A stretch of 60,000 nt of DNA from Adiantum capillus-veneris (taxonomy: Eukaryota; Streptophyta; Polypodiopsida; Polypodiales; Pteridaceae). Of this stretch, positions 37,330 to 48,557 are shown in pieces. The stretch lies in the NCBI GenBank assembly GCA_014529385.2, contig CM043971.1:29221709-29281708 (forward strand), in the 5' to 3' direction. Both the position numbers and the translations under genes were made by a program. Each line of letters opens with the position of its first letter. Within the stretch, counting starts at the first letter, position 1. The notes below the pieces were generated by a model. It was not told where the DNA came from. It worked only from the letters and a program-made list of their open reading frames with translations, and did not search any database.

Positions 37330-37810
37330 GAATGCAGTGAACATCTTTCTCCAGCAAGTGGGAAGGAATTCACGATGTATGGCGTACTTCGGATGCACTT
37401 AGGGCACTGCAAACAAATCGATCATTGGAAGGCAAGACCTATAAATGGTGGATGTCTCTCAAGGAAAATAAAATCATACCACACACTTGGGCAGCCTTTG
37501 AGGCTGTATCTAGAAAGGAATTTCTACCCACGAATGAGGGAGACAAAAATTGGTCACCTTGGGATAAGTGTTCCATGCGACAACATAAATCATTGTTGGA
37601 ATATATCTCGCACTATCGGGATGTCATCCTCAAGTTGGAAGGGTTGGATATCTTTCAACAAATGCGTTTGTTTATCCGCGGTCTAACGCCAGAGCTTAAG
37701 AAGCATGTCAAGACTCAGGATCCCAAAACACTTTAGGAGGCCATAGTGCAAGCTCACATCCACGATGGTCCTAATGATAAGACACCACACAATACTCACG
37801 TGCCTAACAA
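37330..37810 (+). pseudogene. Retrotransposon gag fragment
   Basis: YKWWMSL, TWAAFEAVSRKEFLP, MRQHKSLLEYISHYRDVI and FIRGLTPELKKHV are hallmark positions of the plant retrotransposon gag domain. A single stop lies at 37734. No pol follows, so it is a fragment of unknown parentage. Confidence 0.7.
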
Positions 37811-38850
37811 CACACATGGTAATACATGCACGCAGCATGGGCACAAAAAAAGAAATTTTTCCCAGGACTATTTTTGGTGCATGCCTTTTGGCTCCCTCCC
37901 TCATGCATCGCAAATTTTGGCTATTTTCTCTTGTGCCTCTGCTTTTTGTGCATTCAACCTTGGTTGCCCTCCAATTTCAGCTATTGGTATGTAGTGGCCT
38001 CTCATTTTGGCGTTCTTTTCTCTTAGTTATCCCAAAGCCACAAAAATATTTGACGTCCAGTTTCTTAAATGTAGGGGCTTCTAGAACCTTTCCTTTTTCC
38101 CTAAAATCTTTAAAAAAATTTAAGATACCTCTTATATATAATGTCTGATTTTAGAACCAATTGTTTTTGGACAAAGTCCCATGGATTGAGTCCCAATATG
38201 CTCAATAATGGCCCTGAACTATTTTCAAAAATATAGTCTCGAGCATTCATAAAGTTTATCGAAAAAAACTTAAATGCATTACACTTCTCCTCTCTGATCT
38301 ACCTCTCTCGCATGCATACATAGCTCTCTAGTTGGACAGGTGTGTATATTTTCTTGATCTATGCTCTCTTTGGATTTGTATTTTTCTTGTTATTTTACAA
38401 GTACACCATACCTCCATTGTTCGAGTGGTATTAGAGCCACTGCTATATTCTTGGTGGTGTAGTGGCAATGGATATAGAAAACACAACATATGAAATCCAA
38501 TTCCAGTATATGCCTCAACTCTTGACAATGAAAAAGATTTTCATGATAGTATATGGTATTGATGTTAAAGTTTTCTTTTGTTCTTTTTTTTAGCAATTTT
38601 CACATTATGTGGGATGGTGTTAAGTAAAACAAGAAAGATACAAGAGAGACCATGCAAATAAGACTTGCCATGGGAGCAGAGGGACTACAATTCTTCGTCT
38701 TTTATAACGAGCCAAAACCCATACAATGATCCATACATACATAACTTCAAGAAGGGGAATGATATATTCCCTATGTCAACTTGCTCTAGGTTTCACCATT
38801 TGACATAACTTTATGTGTGGGCTCGCACATTTGGTTGAGCGATTGATATC
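37811..38850. other. Non-coding stretch with a possible primer-binding site
   Basis: No gene. TGGTATTAGAGCCA at 38426-38439 is one base off the initiator-Met tRNA primer site, suggesting the end of an LTR just to its left; I could not define that LTR. Confidence 0.4.
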
Positions 38851-39680
38851 CCAAAAATGGATGCACCATACTTCCCCTTTAGCAAGCACTTTGCTTCTCA
38901 TCCTTGTCTTCTCCTCTACTTGTTTCCTGAGCCTTTCGAGCTCATTTTTCTAGACTTTGGTTTTGGGGCGTTTACTAGCAAGCTATTTGTCTTAACTATT
39001 GATGTTCTCTGAATTGCTAGAGTCACTCAAGCTAGTGTCTCTCTTTTGTCTTTTAGCCCCCTTCCTTTCCATTTTTACCGCTCTTTCAATGAGCTCCTCA
39101 AAAGTGCACATGGGGTTGGTAATCTCTTATTTTTCCACCCCTTTTAAGAAGGTTCCATTGAGGAACCAAGTTGACTTTTGTGCCATGGAGGTGAAGATAG
39201 TTTTCTGGCCACGTCCTTTATCTCTTCCACGAATTTTTTGACATTGGTCTTCTTTTGTTTGATCTTCTCTAACTGTTTGAGTAGCTTTTCCTCAAATCTT
39301 TTGTCCTTGAATCATTGAACAATTGCCTTGGACATGGACTTGTATGTTGGTAACTACTCTATTGGGTAGTTGAGTACCATGTATGGGATGCCCCTCTCAG
39401 CATTTTTGGAAAGCATACTCTCTAATCTGTTCTTGACAATTCTCTTAGGTTTGCCAAGTGCTCAAAATCCTGGATGTGCAAGTGTGGGTCTCTTCCTTTC
39501 TTCCCCTTGAATTCGGCATTTTCAGCTTGAGGTCTTCGGCCGCCTATCTTGCCATGTTTCTTGATAGTGCCTCTAGTTGCCTTACAGCCTTGTCTAGTTG
39601 CCTTTCTGGTTGTTCTTCGTCTTGTTGCCTCTCATGTGGCAGTCCATTGTTTTTCTCCCCTACCTCAAGTTCAAAGTGAC
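38850..39680 (-). pseudogene. Retrotransposon gag fragment (minus strand)
   Basis: The minus strand reads a charged gag-like sequence over several short frames: LDKAVRQLEALSRNMARYG, then RDPHLHIQDFEHLAK, then LLKQLEKIKQKKTNVKEF, then MCTFEELIERAVKMERKG. Stops (mostly TAG or TGA) break it repeatedly. No zinc knuckle or pol is seen. Confidence 0.5.
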
Positions 39681-39699
39681 CTTTTGATTAAACATCGAC

Positions 39700-42319
39700 A
39701 CCCCCCCCCCCCCCCCAATTTTTGTTTTTTTCCTGGGTCTACCTACTTTCTTTTTCTGTTATACATTTCCTGGGCATGCCCTTACATGTCTAGTTGAAAC
39801 TCTTTTCTAAAAAATTCGTTGACATGATCGCCAATGTTCTTCCTAGAGTATACAACACCCTTAAATACTTCTAAATGACCGAGTTAGTCAACTTTAGCTA
39901 TAGCCTGTGAATATGCCAACTCAAGACACACAAGTGAACCTTCCCTAAGTTGTACAACTGAAAAGCAACACATCACTTGTGCATTCATAATTATTAGAAG
40001 TAATTGAGTTCAAGATACAGACTTGGGCCATACAATGGTTAAGCACTTAGTTATGCATTACAATGGTGCTCGAGGCAACCATGCACTCACACAACGACAA
40101 CCAACATTCGGAAATTTGCTTCCTTTTATCCTTTCCCGTAATGCCTGTTGTGCTTCTTGAATCTTGCTTCTTGATTCTAATTGCCTGTGGTTATTGGTTG
40201 CCCTTTTCGTATTCCTACTTCTAACATCCTACAAACTCAGTGCACTTGTTGAAAATTGATTTAGATTACTCAATAGAAAGTTATGGCAATTATAAAATAG
40301 CTCTGTGTTTGTAGCTTCACATGTACACGAGTTATGCAAAACTCCCCTCTAATCTCATTAAAATTGACCTTTATACGTAGGACTTGTAAAATATGGCACC
40401 AATCTCTAGTTCCCATGGTAATGTATAGCTACAACAATGAGAGAAGCATTAAACTTATAACTCAATCATAGAGATCTTCAATATTCTTACATAATCTGAG
40501 AAATACAAGAATTTAAGCTAGAAGGGGTTTTCACCATGACATTTGTCATTATTGTGATTAACAAAAAATCTAACCAAAAACAAAACAGTGACTAATAATT
40601 TAAAACATTTGTTATCACAATAAAATATTATATTTTTTGAAAACGTGTAACAATGATTTATTTATAGTACAATATATTCCAAAGCATAAAAAATAATGAC
40701 TAAAAAAACACTTGGAAGCATTGTAACAAATTGAGAAAGAAAAAATGTGAGAAAATTTGTGTGGCCCAATACTCATGCCCCCCTTTAAAGAGCAAGGTAT
40801 GCAAATGTCAACACCCTCTCACAAAGGCCTACAAAAAATAGTAAAAAAGAAAGCTTGTTGCCATGTGGCACAATCAACGATCTTTATCCAATGATCCACA
40901 ATTGCACCCAAAATACAACCCTTCATTATCACCTTATGCAGTCCAAAAATGATATTCCACTTGGATTTTTGCTCACATTACACACATACAATTTCCTCAA
41001 CTAGACCGTAAATGACTTGCATAAGTGAAACTCTTATCATAGATAACACCTCAATTGAGGACGATAAGAAAGTTCAAAATGTAGGTAACCTCACCCATAT
41101 GGGTAACCAATACAAAAGGTAATAGACATCCTCCCTTCCATGAGGGGAGAAGAGAGGAGGGCACAAAACTTGTGCAAAATGGAAACAAGAGGTGAGATTG
41201 GGCATATCTTGATAAACAATTGGTTCGACAATGCCTTGCCTCAGTGAAACAACTTTTTTGGATTATAAAAAAATTAGCATCAATGTTTTCACTTTTCTTG
41301 ATGTTGCACGCAAAATGAACCACAAATGTAAAATGACAAGCAAAAAACAAGGTGAAATTTCACAATGGCCTACATTAGAGGATCAGAAAGTGTGTGACCC
41401 ACTACTGAATTGTTTCTATCTACAACAGGATTTGGCGCCCATCTACCCTTCAGCAAGGCTTTTTTTTTTTTGTCATATGAAGGTTAAATTTCCATGAATC
41501 AATCATTAGAAGGGCTTGCAAGAAATACCTCCTTCGATAGGAAGGGGGAAAAAATATGGTATCTATCAATGGAAGGAGAATACATTAAGGAGCCCATCTA
41601 ATTGAACAAATAGGGACATGCTGCAACATTCAAAACTGGTATGTAAAATCATAAGTCTCTTCTCAACTTCCATGTATTTCCAAGACACTGGAGACTGTTT
41701 GTTCCTTTCGGTATTCTTCACCAAACATGTCACCAAGCTACCAAAGCTTTGAGATATTTTCTCATTAGAAAGGCAGCATGAAAATATGCCCTCCCATAGG
41801 TAAGGGTACTGCTACACATGGCCTATCTTTTGAAAGAAATGGGGAGCCCTTCAAATTGGTCCCTCTTTATACAAATATGAAAACAAATGTCAACTCTCTC
41901 TTTCAATGATCCACATATACACAAGACTACACTTAGGTAAAAAGAAAAGAGAATACACTTTCTATCATCAACTTGCCGTGTAGCACTAATCGACGAGGTT
42001 TATCCAACGATCCACAATTGCTTCCAAGAGTTCCATGCTTTACTGAGGCCTTATGTAGGTCAAAAACTCATTTGTGCCGTCATTGGATTTTGCAAACATA
42101 CTGCCCTTAAGAAAAACTGAACTGGCCTTTTAACTCATAAGAGCATGGCATTTAATTGCTAGCCAAAGCCACATTCCTGTCACTATACAAGCCTCTCTTA
42201 CAGTGCACTTGCATGTGCTTCTCAATGCCACTATTTACATTACACAGCTTCTATAAAGTACAAAGATCCCAACAGCAAACAAACCTTGTCATTTGGAAAT
42301 ATTAATAACTCCTCTTTGT
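39700..42319. other. AT-rich non-coding region with diverged direct repeats
   Basis: No credible gene. A poly-C tract lies at about 39700-39716. Two related blocks, about 40740-41000 and 41880-42100, share (T/A)TCCAA(T/C)GATCCACAATTGC and a following CCTTATG(C/T)AG; the pattern suggests an old duplicated non-autonomous element or LTR remnant. Confidence 0.45.
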
Positions 42320-43593
42320 CTACAGTCGCGAGCGCAGGGCCCAAGCCCTCAAGCGGTCCATGTTAGCCACAAACCCTGAGGTTGGTTGAGAAACTATAGC
42401 AGCAGAAGCTGTAGGTGTGGTAACACCCAGTCTACCGTCTTCATTCACAGCCTTGGCTTTCGCTTGTTGGCGACACTCTGCACCATCTGCTTTCGACATA
42501 TCGTTAACTTCACGTTCAACATCATCCACAATCTTGAAAAGGCAGAGTATAGTATCAGTATCAAGAACAAAGTAGCTCGTAAAAATGCTCTAGTGAAAAC
42601 TGAGACAATGAACAAAACGAACTGAAAATATGGACAATTTTATCCTGTTACAGGAGGGAGGGATAAAAAGGCCCAGTCTTTTAGCCAGCAACCTTGAGAG
42701 AGTAAGGATGTTGGGTTCTTCCAGTTATGAGCCATGTCTTGCGATCAGACAAAGGGCCATGTGCCATCAGGTGAGAGCAGGGTTGATTTTGGGCCCTCAT
42801 TTTACCCATTTGTAGGTATCTTACCCGTTTTTGTCGGGTAATACTGTGAGTTGCCCTCATTTTACCCATTTGTAGGTATCTTACCCGTTTTTGTCGGGTA
42901 ATATTGTGAATTGCCCTTCAAAAATTACACTAAATCACCCTAAAATCTTTTAAATTTGGAGGGCAAGGGTGCACGTCAAATGTCACAACCATGACCGTGA
43001 GATCCATGCATAGGTATATTCCATAATCATCTCTCTGCAACATCAGTTAGACCATCAGGGCGTACTCTACTTCATATGGCCTCATTAAGGACAATCAATA
43101 TTTTGAAAACTCGGATAGCAAAAGGAAGTTGGAACTTATCAACTGGTGAATATCTACGATCTGCCTACTTGAGAAGCAGAAGCCTTTCGACATTTATCTG
43201 AGCATTGAAAAACACCAAGTTCCAACCCAAAGGAAAACCATGTACAAAACCTGGCTATAGCTTGTCAAGCTAATCTTAACCTTAGATCTTAAATTGCTAA
43301 AACGACCCACTAGGATATAATGAACACACCTCCTGAAGCAAAAAGATAATTTCCTGCGCTAGTAAGAGGGCAATCAAGTTGAATCCTGCCAAGGTGAGAA
43401 AGACTTTGCAAGCTTCTCTCTCTTGCCAGTATTTCTCTTGCATCTCTTTCAACTCTAGCTTTCTCATGTCAACCCTGTGTGAATACTTAGACATAACAAT
43501 TTTTGACTTTAGCCTCATCTTGTCAGCATTGTTTAATACAGGGTTGTCCACATCCAACAGATGGACCCTTGCATCCGACCCATCTGGTCCCAT
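42320..43593 (-). CDS. Single-pass membrane protein, unknown (host-like gene)
   Basis: The first exon runs from the ATG at 43593 (MGPDGSDARVHLLDVDNP) to a CAGGAG|GTGTGT donor near 43305. The second exon begins IVDDVEREVNDM after a TTTTCAAG acceptor near 42535 and ends LRAWALRSRL at 42320. Residues 45-75 are a charged, probably coiled helix (RKLELKEMQEKYWQERE). They are followed by a hydrophobic segment of about 22 residues (VFLTLAGFNLIALLLAQEII) that looks like one transmembrane helix. No family is recognised. It has no decay and normal splice sites, unlike the transposon ORFs. It may be the 3' part of the same gene as 44.5-45.1 kb. Confidence 0.5.
42794..42913. repeat. 60-bp tandem duplication in the intron of the host-like gene
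   Basis: Two adjacent 60-bp units (CCCTCATTTTACCCATTTG...GTCGGGTAATA) that differ at two bases. Each contains a small inverted motif TTACCCG/CGGGTAA. Confidence 0.95.
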
Positions 43594-43822
43594 ACAGACA
43601 TGCGAGACGTTCGGTCAATTTGACCATTGACTAACGGGCTGTTGTTGGGTCAAATTTGGGTCCTTTACACCACTATTGCCACGTGGCCCATGGGCCAAGG
43701 CCCAAGGGCATGGGGCCAAAGTTCAAGCCTCTGGACCTCACGTGCAGTAAATATGCTATTTAATTGGGCTTTTCAACTTTGGCATCTTCAGCTCTTTTCC
43801 AGACTCTCTCTTTCTCTTGTAA

Positions 43823-44232
43823 TGAGCACAAGGGCTAGCTGGCCAGCTGATTCCTGACCTGGTCGCTCACCAAGATAGTTCAAGGGCTGCCTCTTCCAGC
43901 CAGCCAGTGCAGAGCGTGAGCAGGGTGCCAATGAGATGCTGGGACTCCTAGTCTACTGTCGTCTTATGCGTCTCCTGCCAACAGAGGGTTGTTTGCTGCT
44001 TCAAGCTGTCTGGCAAGGCATGTGATGTGAGCACAAGGGCTAGCTGGCCAGCTGATTCCTGACCTGGTCGCTCACCAAGATAGTTCAAGGGCTGCCTCTT
44101 CCAGCCAGCCAGTGCAGAGCGTGAGCAGGGTGCCAATGAGATGCTGGGACTCCTAGTCTACTGTCGTCTTATGCGTCTCCTGCCAACAGAGGGTTGTTTG
44201 CTGCTTCAAGCTGTCTGGCAAGGCATGTGATG
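43823..44232. repeat. Exact 205-bp tandem duplication
   Basis: Two units of 205 bp starting TGAGCACAAGGGC, identical over their whole length as far as I can read. It lies between the two host-like gene models, so in an intron or a promoter. Confidence 0.95.
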
Positions 44233-44522
44233 TGCTCAATCCCTCCAGAAATTTAGTCGACCAGCAGGCTGTGCCAAGCGGAAGCCAGAGCACCCTTGTG
44301 CTAAGGCTCTCTCTCTTTCTTTTATTGTACATGCTGAACTAGCTTTGGCTAAGTATATTTCATTTTGTACTAACGTCGGATTATACTTGCGTCGGATGCT
44401 TGGAGGTGTCAACCCCGGTGTAATGTTTACAAATGACAAAAACCAAGTGAGAAATGCACTCAAGGAATCTGCAACATACAGTGACAATCCTTATTGATAT
44501 AGAGCAAAAGAAATCACTTTAC

Positions 44523-45143
44523 CTTTTTAGTTTCATGTGGAGATAGAGATGGTATAATCTCTATAAGCTTCAACCTGATGTGCAACATGGCGTCTTTGGT
44601 CTTCCCATAAGCTGACTGAGTGGCATCTGCAATGATAGACTCGATCGAGTGTCGAGCATGCTCGAGGGAGTCGGCAGGAATAGTGGGCATGGATGCAAGC
44701 TTCTCCATCAACATACCCTTCATTTGTGCTAAGCGGCTGCCAAAGCTCCCCTTGAGGTCCGCTGCGACACCCTTTGAGACTTCAAGAACACTCTTACTTA
44801 CACTCCAATAGGTGTTCGTGCCTTCATTCTGGTTGTGAACTTTCTCCTCATCAGCATAAGAGGACTCACTTTTCACAAGCCCATGAGAAAGCTTTTGGAG
44901 TACGCTCGGTCGTGTCTTGTCGGATGGTGATGAGCTTTGCTTTGAGTGCATATGTGTTTCCTCATCACTTTCCTCGCTTTCAGAGGAGTTGTGCAAAGAC
45001 TGACCGTTGTTGGGCTCCTTGAGAGAGCTTCCTGACACAGTCTTGCTCAAATATTGCATTATACGCAAACCGCGCGACTCTTGCTTGCTCGCAGAAGGCT
45101 CTGGCAACGCGGAAATCTGTGGCTTCATAACCTTCACCTCCAT
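44523..45143 (-). CDS. Host-like gene, Ser-rich/amphipathic protein, unknown
   Basis: The coding exon runs from the ATG at 45143 (MEVKVMKPQISALPEP) to an AAG|GTAAAG donor at 44523. It has a Ser/Glu-rich N-terminal half (SSESEESDEE) and a C-terminal half predicted as amphipathic helices (SVLEVSKGVAADLKGSF, KDAMLHIRLKLIEII). A TATGTTGCAG acceptor at about 44477 would lead to a near-immediate stop, so the next exon is uncertain. An upstream untranslated exon with donor CTAAG|GTATGTG at about 45247 and a (GA)n-bearing intron fits a plant 5' leader. No family is recognised. Confidence 0.5.
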
Positions 45144-45246
45144 TGGAAAGCCTGGGCATCAAACGCCTCTGAAAGTTCAGAAAGCCTCTCTCCCTCTCTC
45201 TCTCTCTCTCTCTCCACGCATCTAGCTTAACATCGACCCCACATAC

Positions 45247-46175
45247 CTTAGAAGAACAACCGCAGACAGGGGAAGAGATCGCCCAAATGCCCGACTGCTG
45301 CTTGTGTGCGTGTGTGAGTGAGAGAGAGAGAGAGAGTCGATGTAGTGTGCGCGCGTGTGTGGTGTGAGGACTTGTGTGAAGTGTCGATGTAAAGCTGCTA
45401 ATGTTGAACCGTCCTCAACCGATGGTGTAGAAAAATAGGTTCCGGCAGAAATTTTTTTGAATTTTTAGGAAGTTGCTTTTTATTTAGTGAGAAGGTGGTG
45501 TAGTGAGCTGACTAGGACTCACTGATCCTCTCCTCCATATCCCAAATGGCCCACTCCCAACCATTACGTTTTCCCATTTAGAGGCAGTAGTATGTAGCCA
45601 GTCCCATGGACTCGATCTACTACGCTTCTTAGACCTATGCCAAACAATGTACGCCCCAATGTATGTCTGATTGAGGTGGCAAAAACTGTTTGGTTGAGCC
45701 TACTAGAGACATTCCAAAAAGAAACACTTGAAGATAGAATGTTGGCGTTGAGCTCGCAACTAGATTCTAAGGTCTTAACAAGTAGAACTACTTGTTGAAA
45801 CAGTGTACAATCTTAATTTTGTATGTTGTCCACTATGTGTGGCAGTGAACGCATTGAAATAGCATTTTTAGGACCCCGTCTGAGTCTCACATGTGACTCT
45901 TTCTCTCTCCAAAGAGCCAAAGAAAGAGAGATTTTGCAATTCTTTGATAAGAATTCCAAATAATACTGTAAGCAAGAGAAGGATATTCCACACACTACCA
46001 TCCAAACCAAATATAATTTAATGAAAGGTATAGTTCTTGAAGTTAGTTTTGAAATTATCCCTAAATTGAAGTTTGTGATAAACACGGCTATTCTTCCTAC
46101 TCTCTCTCTCTCTTTCACTCTGATGCATATGAGCACGAAAAGAAAGAGCATGACTCAAGAAGGAGCTTGAAGACA
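45247..46175. other. Upstream region of the host-like gene and unassigned DNA
   Basis: GA and GT microsatellites at 45.31-45.36 kb lie in the likely promoter or leader. From 45.4 kb to the LTR I see no gene or repeat. Confidence 0.4.
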
Positions 46176-46594
46176 TGTCATAAAATCTAATATCTAACCA
46201 ACCCAAATGATTTTCTCATATTAAACTGATCATTTAATGTGGAAGAATAAACAGGAACAAGGGTTAGAATATAGACATGTGCTTATGGATCTATCTCAAC
46301 ACGGGGCCAATGTTAAAGGGGTCCAAATGAGAGAGGGTATGTTAGAGCAAGGCTACCTAATGGAGCTTAAAGACCTTAGGGTTAGCTTCATTAAAGACCT
46401 CCAAAGGTTAGTGTTAAAAGTCCTTTGACCTTAGGCAAGCTAGGGTTGTGCTTGAGGTGGGAACCCGACCCAAGCTTGAGGTGCTTGTCGTGCTTGCTGA
46501 CTAAGGTGATTGTCGTGCTTGCTAACTAAGGTGGTTGAGGTGCTTAATGACTAAGGTGCTAAGGTGCTTCATGACTAAGGTGCTTGAGCCTCAT

Positions 46595-47005
46595 CACTAT
46601 ATCACACGGGCATGCTCAAATGGGATCAATGGTGGAGGAGGAAAACGTGGGGCGCGCGAATCATGGACCGTCAGATTCGACGATTGTCTCGAATTTACAA
46701 GTGTGCCCGAATTTACAAATTTGCCCAAAATTTACTAATCGGCCCACATTTACAATATGATATATTGGAATCCCCTGTATTTCAATGAACGCATGCGGGC
46801 GTAGTGGTTAGTGCACATGGCTCGCAGTGGGGAGGTCGCGGGTTCAAGACATGGGAGCGGGGGGGACTGCCCCGAATTTACAAGCCTACACGAATTTACT
46901 TTTCTCCCCGAATTTACCAAATGTCCTGAAATTACAAATGTGCATCTAACGGTCCGAATCACCTCAACCATCCATCCCATTTGAAGACGCCCGTGCGAGA
47001 TAGTG
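46595..47005. mobile_element. 411-bp MITE with about 32-bp terminal inverted repeats, inside LTR 1
   Basis: CACTATATCACACGGGC...CAAATGGGAT on the left pairs with ATCCCATTTG...GCCCGTGCGAGATAGTG on the right, with a few mismatches. The segment is absent from LTR copies 2 and 3. The interior repeats the motif GAATTTAC(A/T)A several times. Confidence 0.8.
46795..46855 (+). other. tRNA-like (Pol III promoter-like) sequence in the MITE
   Basis: GGCGTAGTGGTTAGTGC resembles a tRNA D-arm/box A, and GCGGGTTCAAGAC a T-arm/box B, about 40 bases apart. The T-stem and acceptor stem do not close, so it is not a tRNA gene but may be a SINE-like core. Confidence 0.5.
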
Positions 47006-47429
47006 TGGAGGGTGCTTGAGGGGCTTGAGGAGTTCTAAAAGTCAAACATGATCCCTACTCAAGGGGGGGCGAGCCCTCATTGTGGGAGCTAGAGAGAGAA
47101 CACACACCAAAGTCAAGCCTTGCTTAATGAAGTAGCAAGGACACTTGTCAAGTTCCTCTTTATGTGCCCTCATGGTGTGCATAAATCCTATTGGTTGGCC
47201 TCTCAAGGGGTCCAATGATAATTTAGCTAATTTGTTTAATTGATTGTGCATTTATCAATTCCTCTCTCTCAAAGGGGAAAGGGGGACACTTGTCCCAAGG
47301 CTAGCATGGTTGCTTGATATGCATACTGCATGTGATTGGCTAGGCTTGTGGCGGTCCAATCATCCTCTAGCATGGGCTACAAGGGGGGGTCGACCAAGGA
47401 AGCTAGGGGCTAGCTTGGGGGGTATACTC

Positions 47430-47441
47430 TCCCCCCCCCCC

Positions 47442-47472
<31 letters not shown>

Positions 47473-47479
47473 ACACACT
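47430..47479. repeat. Poly-C tract followed by (AC)n in LTR 1
   Basis: About 29 C then about 10 AC units. LTR copies 2 and 3 have short (CA)n at the same place and no poly-C, so this is expansion or an assembly artefact. Confidence 0.85.
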
Positions 47480-48164
47480 CATTGTGTGAAGTGCAAAGTG
47501 CAAGAACTCCAGCTCCTTCTCCAATCTTGTTGAGAAGTTGAGAGCCTACACCAACACTCTTGGCTATGGAATGCAAATCCAACCAAGAGCCACGCTTCAA
47601 TGCTTAAGCTTTCCATCTTCTTCATCTTCATTACTATGCTATTATGCTATGCTAAGCAAGAAGAGTGATGATAAGTGAGGAACTATTTATTTCTCCTATC
47701 AATGCTTCTTCTTCCTCTTCCGTACCCTCATTCCCCGCTAGCTCTCTCCACCTTTGAAGGTGTTTGAGGCCTTGGGACTGAGGCCGTGGATTGTTAATGC
47801 TTTTACAAAGATTATGTTATACTCGTGATGCATGAAGCTTTCCATCTTCATTGCATCACCTAGGTCACAAGGAACACAAAGATTTTATTGTACCAAGTCT
47901 CTCTTCATTAGGAGAATCTATAATACAAAAGTCTATTAGAGGGGGGACCGGATCCAAATAAATCCGGTCCTCAATTTTTGTCAAGTTCTCTATCTCTCTC
48001 TCTTGCAAAAGTATTGTTCATGCCAAGCTAATTAAATGTATGGTTATGTTGCTATCGCTAATTAAGTTCACCCTTTATGTTCTCAAAGTAGTCTCACAAA
48101 AATGCTCACTCTAATTCTCTTAATTCCACTATTCGCAAAGTTCATAAGCCATTTCCATTACATT

Positions 48165-48176
48165 GGTATCAGAGCT
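48165..48176 (+). promoter_or_regulatory. Primer-binding site of gypsy element 2
   Basis: TGGTATCAGAGC, the initiator-Met tRNA primer site, one base after the LTR end. Confidence 0.9.
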
Positions 48177-48557
48177 ATTGGTTTCTCTTTTCTTGCTTAA
48201 GAAGAGAGGTCCTTAAGTAGTCCATTGCAATTGCAATAGGGTAAGTGGGATAGGGATCTATTATCTTGGTTGAGAAGGACTTAGTTCGTGGTACACCGTT
48301 GGGAACTATAGTCTTAATAATGGAGTCTCTCGGGGCTTGCCTTTGGCTTAACCATTATTGAGCTCCGAGCAAGTTGAACAAGAACCATAATCAACCGAGC
48401 AATGTAAAACCCACTCCACTAGTCTTTGCAATCAACAGTGTCTAAAACACGGGTGTGGTTGCTTGAGAACTAATTTTCAAAGGTAAAGAAGAGTAGCAAC
48501 TAAGGTTTTTGAGGGTACCAAAGCACAAAGTAATTATATACATAAGTTTAATTAGCA

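Larger units (their letters stand above)
46176..48163 (+). mobile_element. LTR copy 1 of gypsy element 2
   Basis: It starts TGTCATAAAATCTAATATC and ends CCATTTCCATTACA, directly followed by the primer site. It has short imperfect tandem repeats of GGTGCTTGA(G) at 46.43-46.6 kb. A 411-bp MITE insertion accounts for its extra length over LTR copy 2. No matching target duplication was found outside copies 1 and 2. Confidence 0.85.

Noticed and set aside
37746-38148. Overlapping ORFs after the gag fragment
   Set aside because: They only continue the gag frame past its stop or are shadow frames with hydrophobic low-complexity content.
46795-46855. A functional tRNA gene
   Set aside because: Box A and box B-like parts are present, but the acceptor and T stems do not pair.
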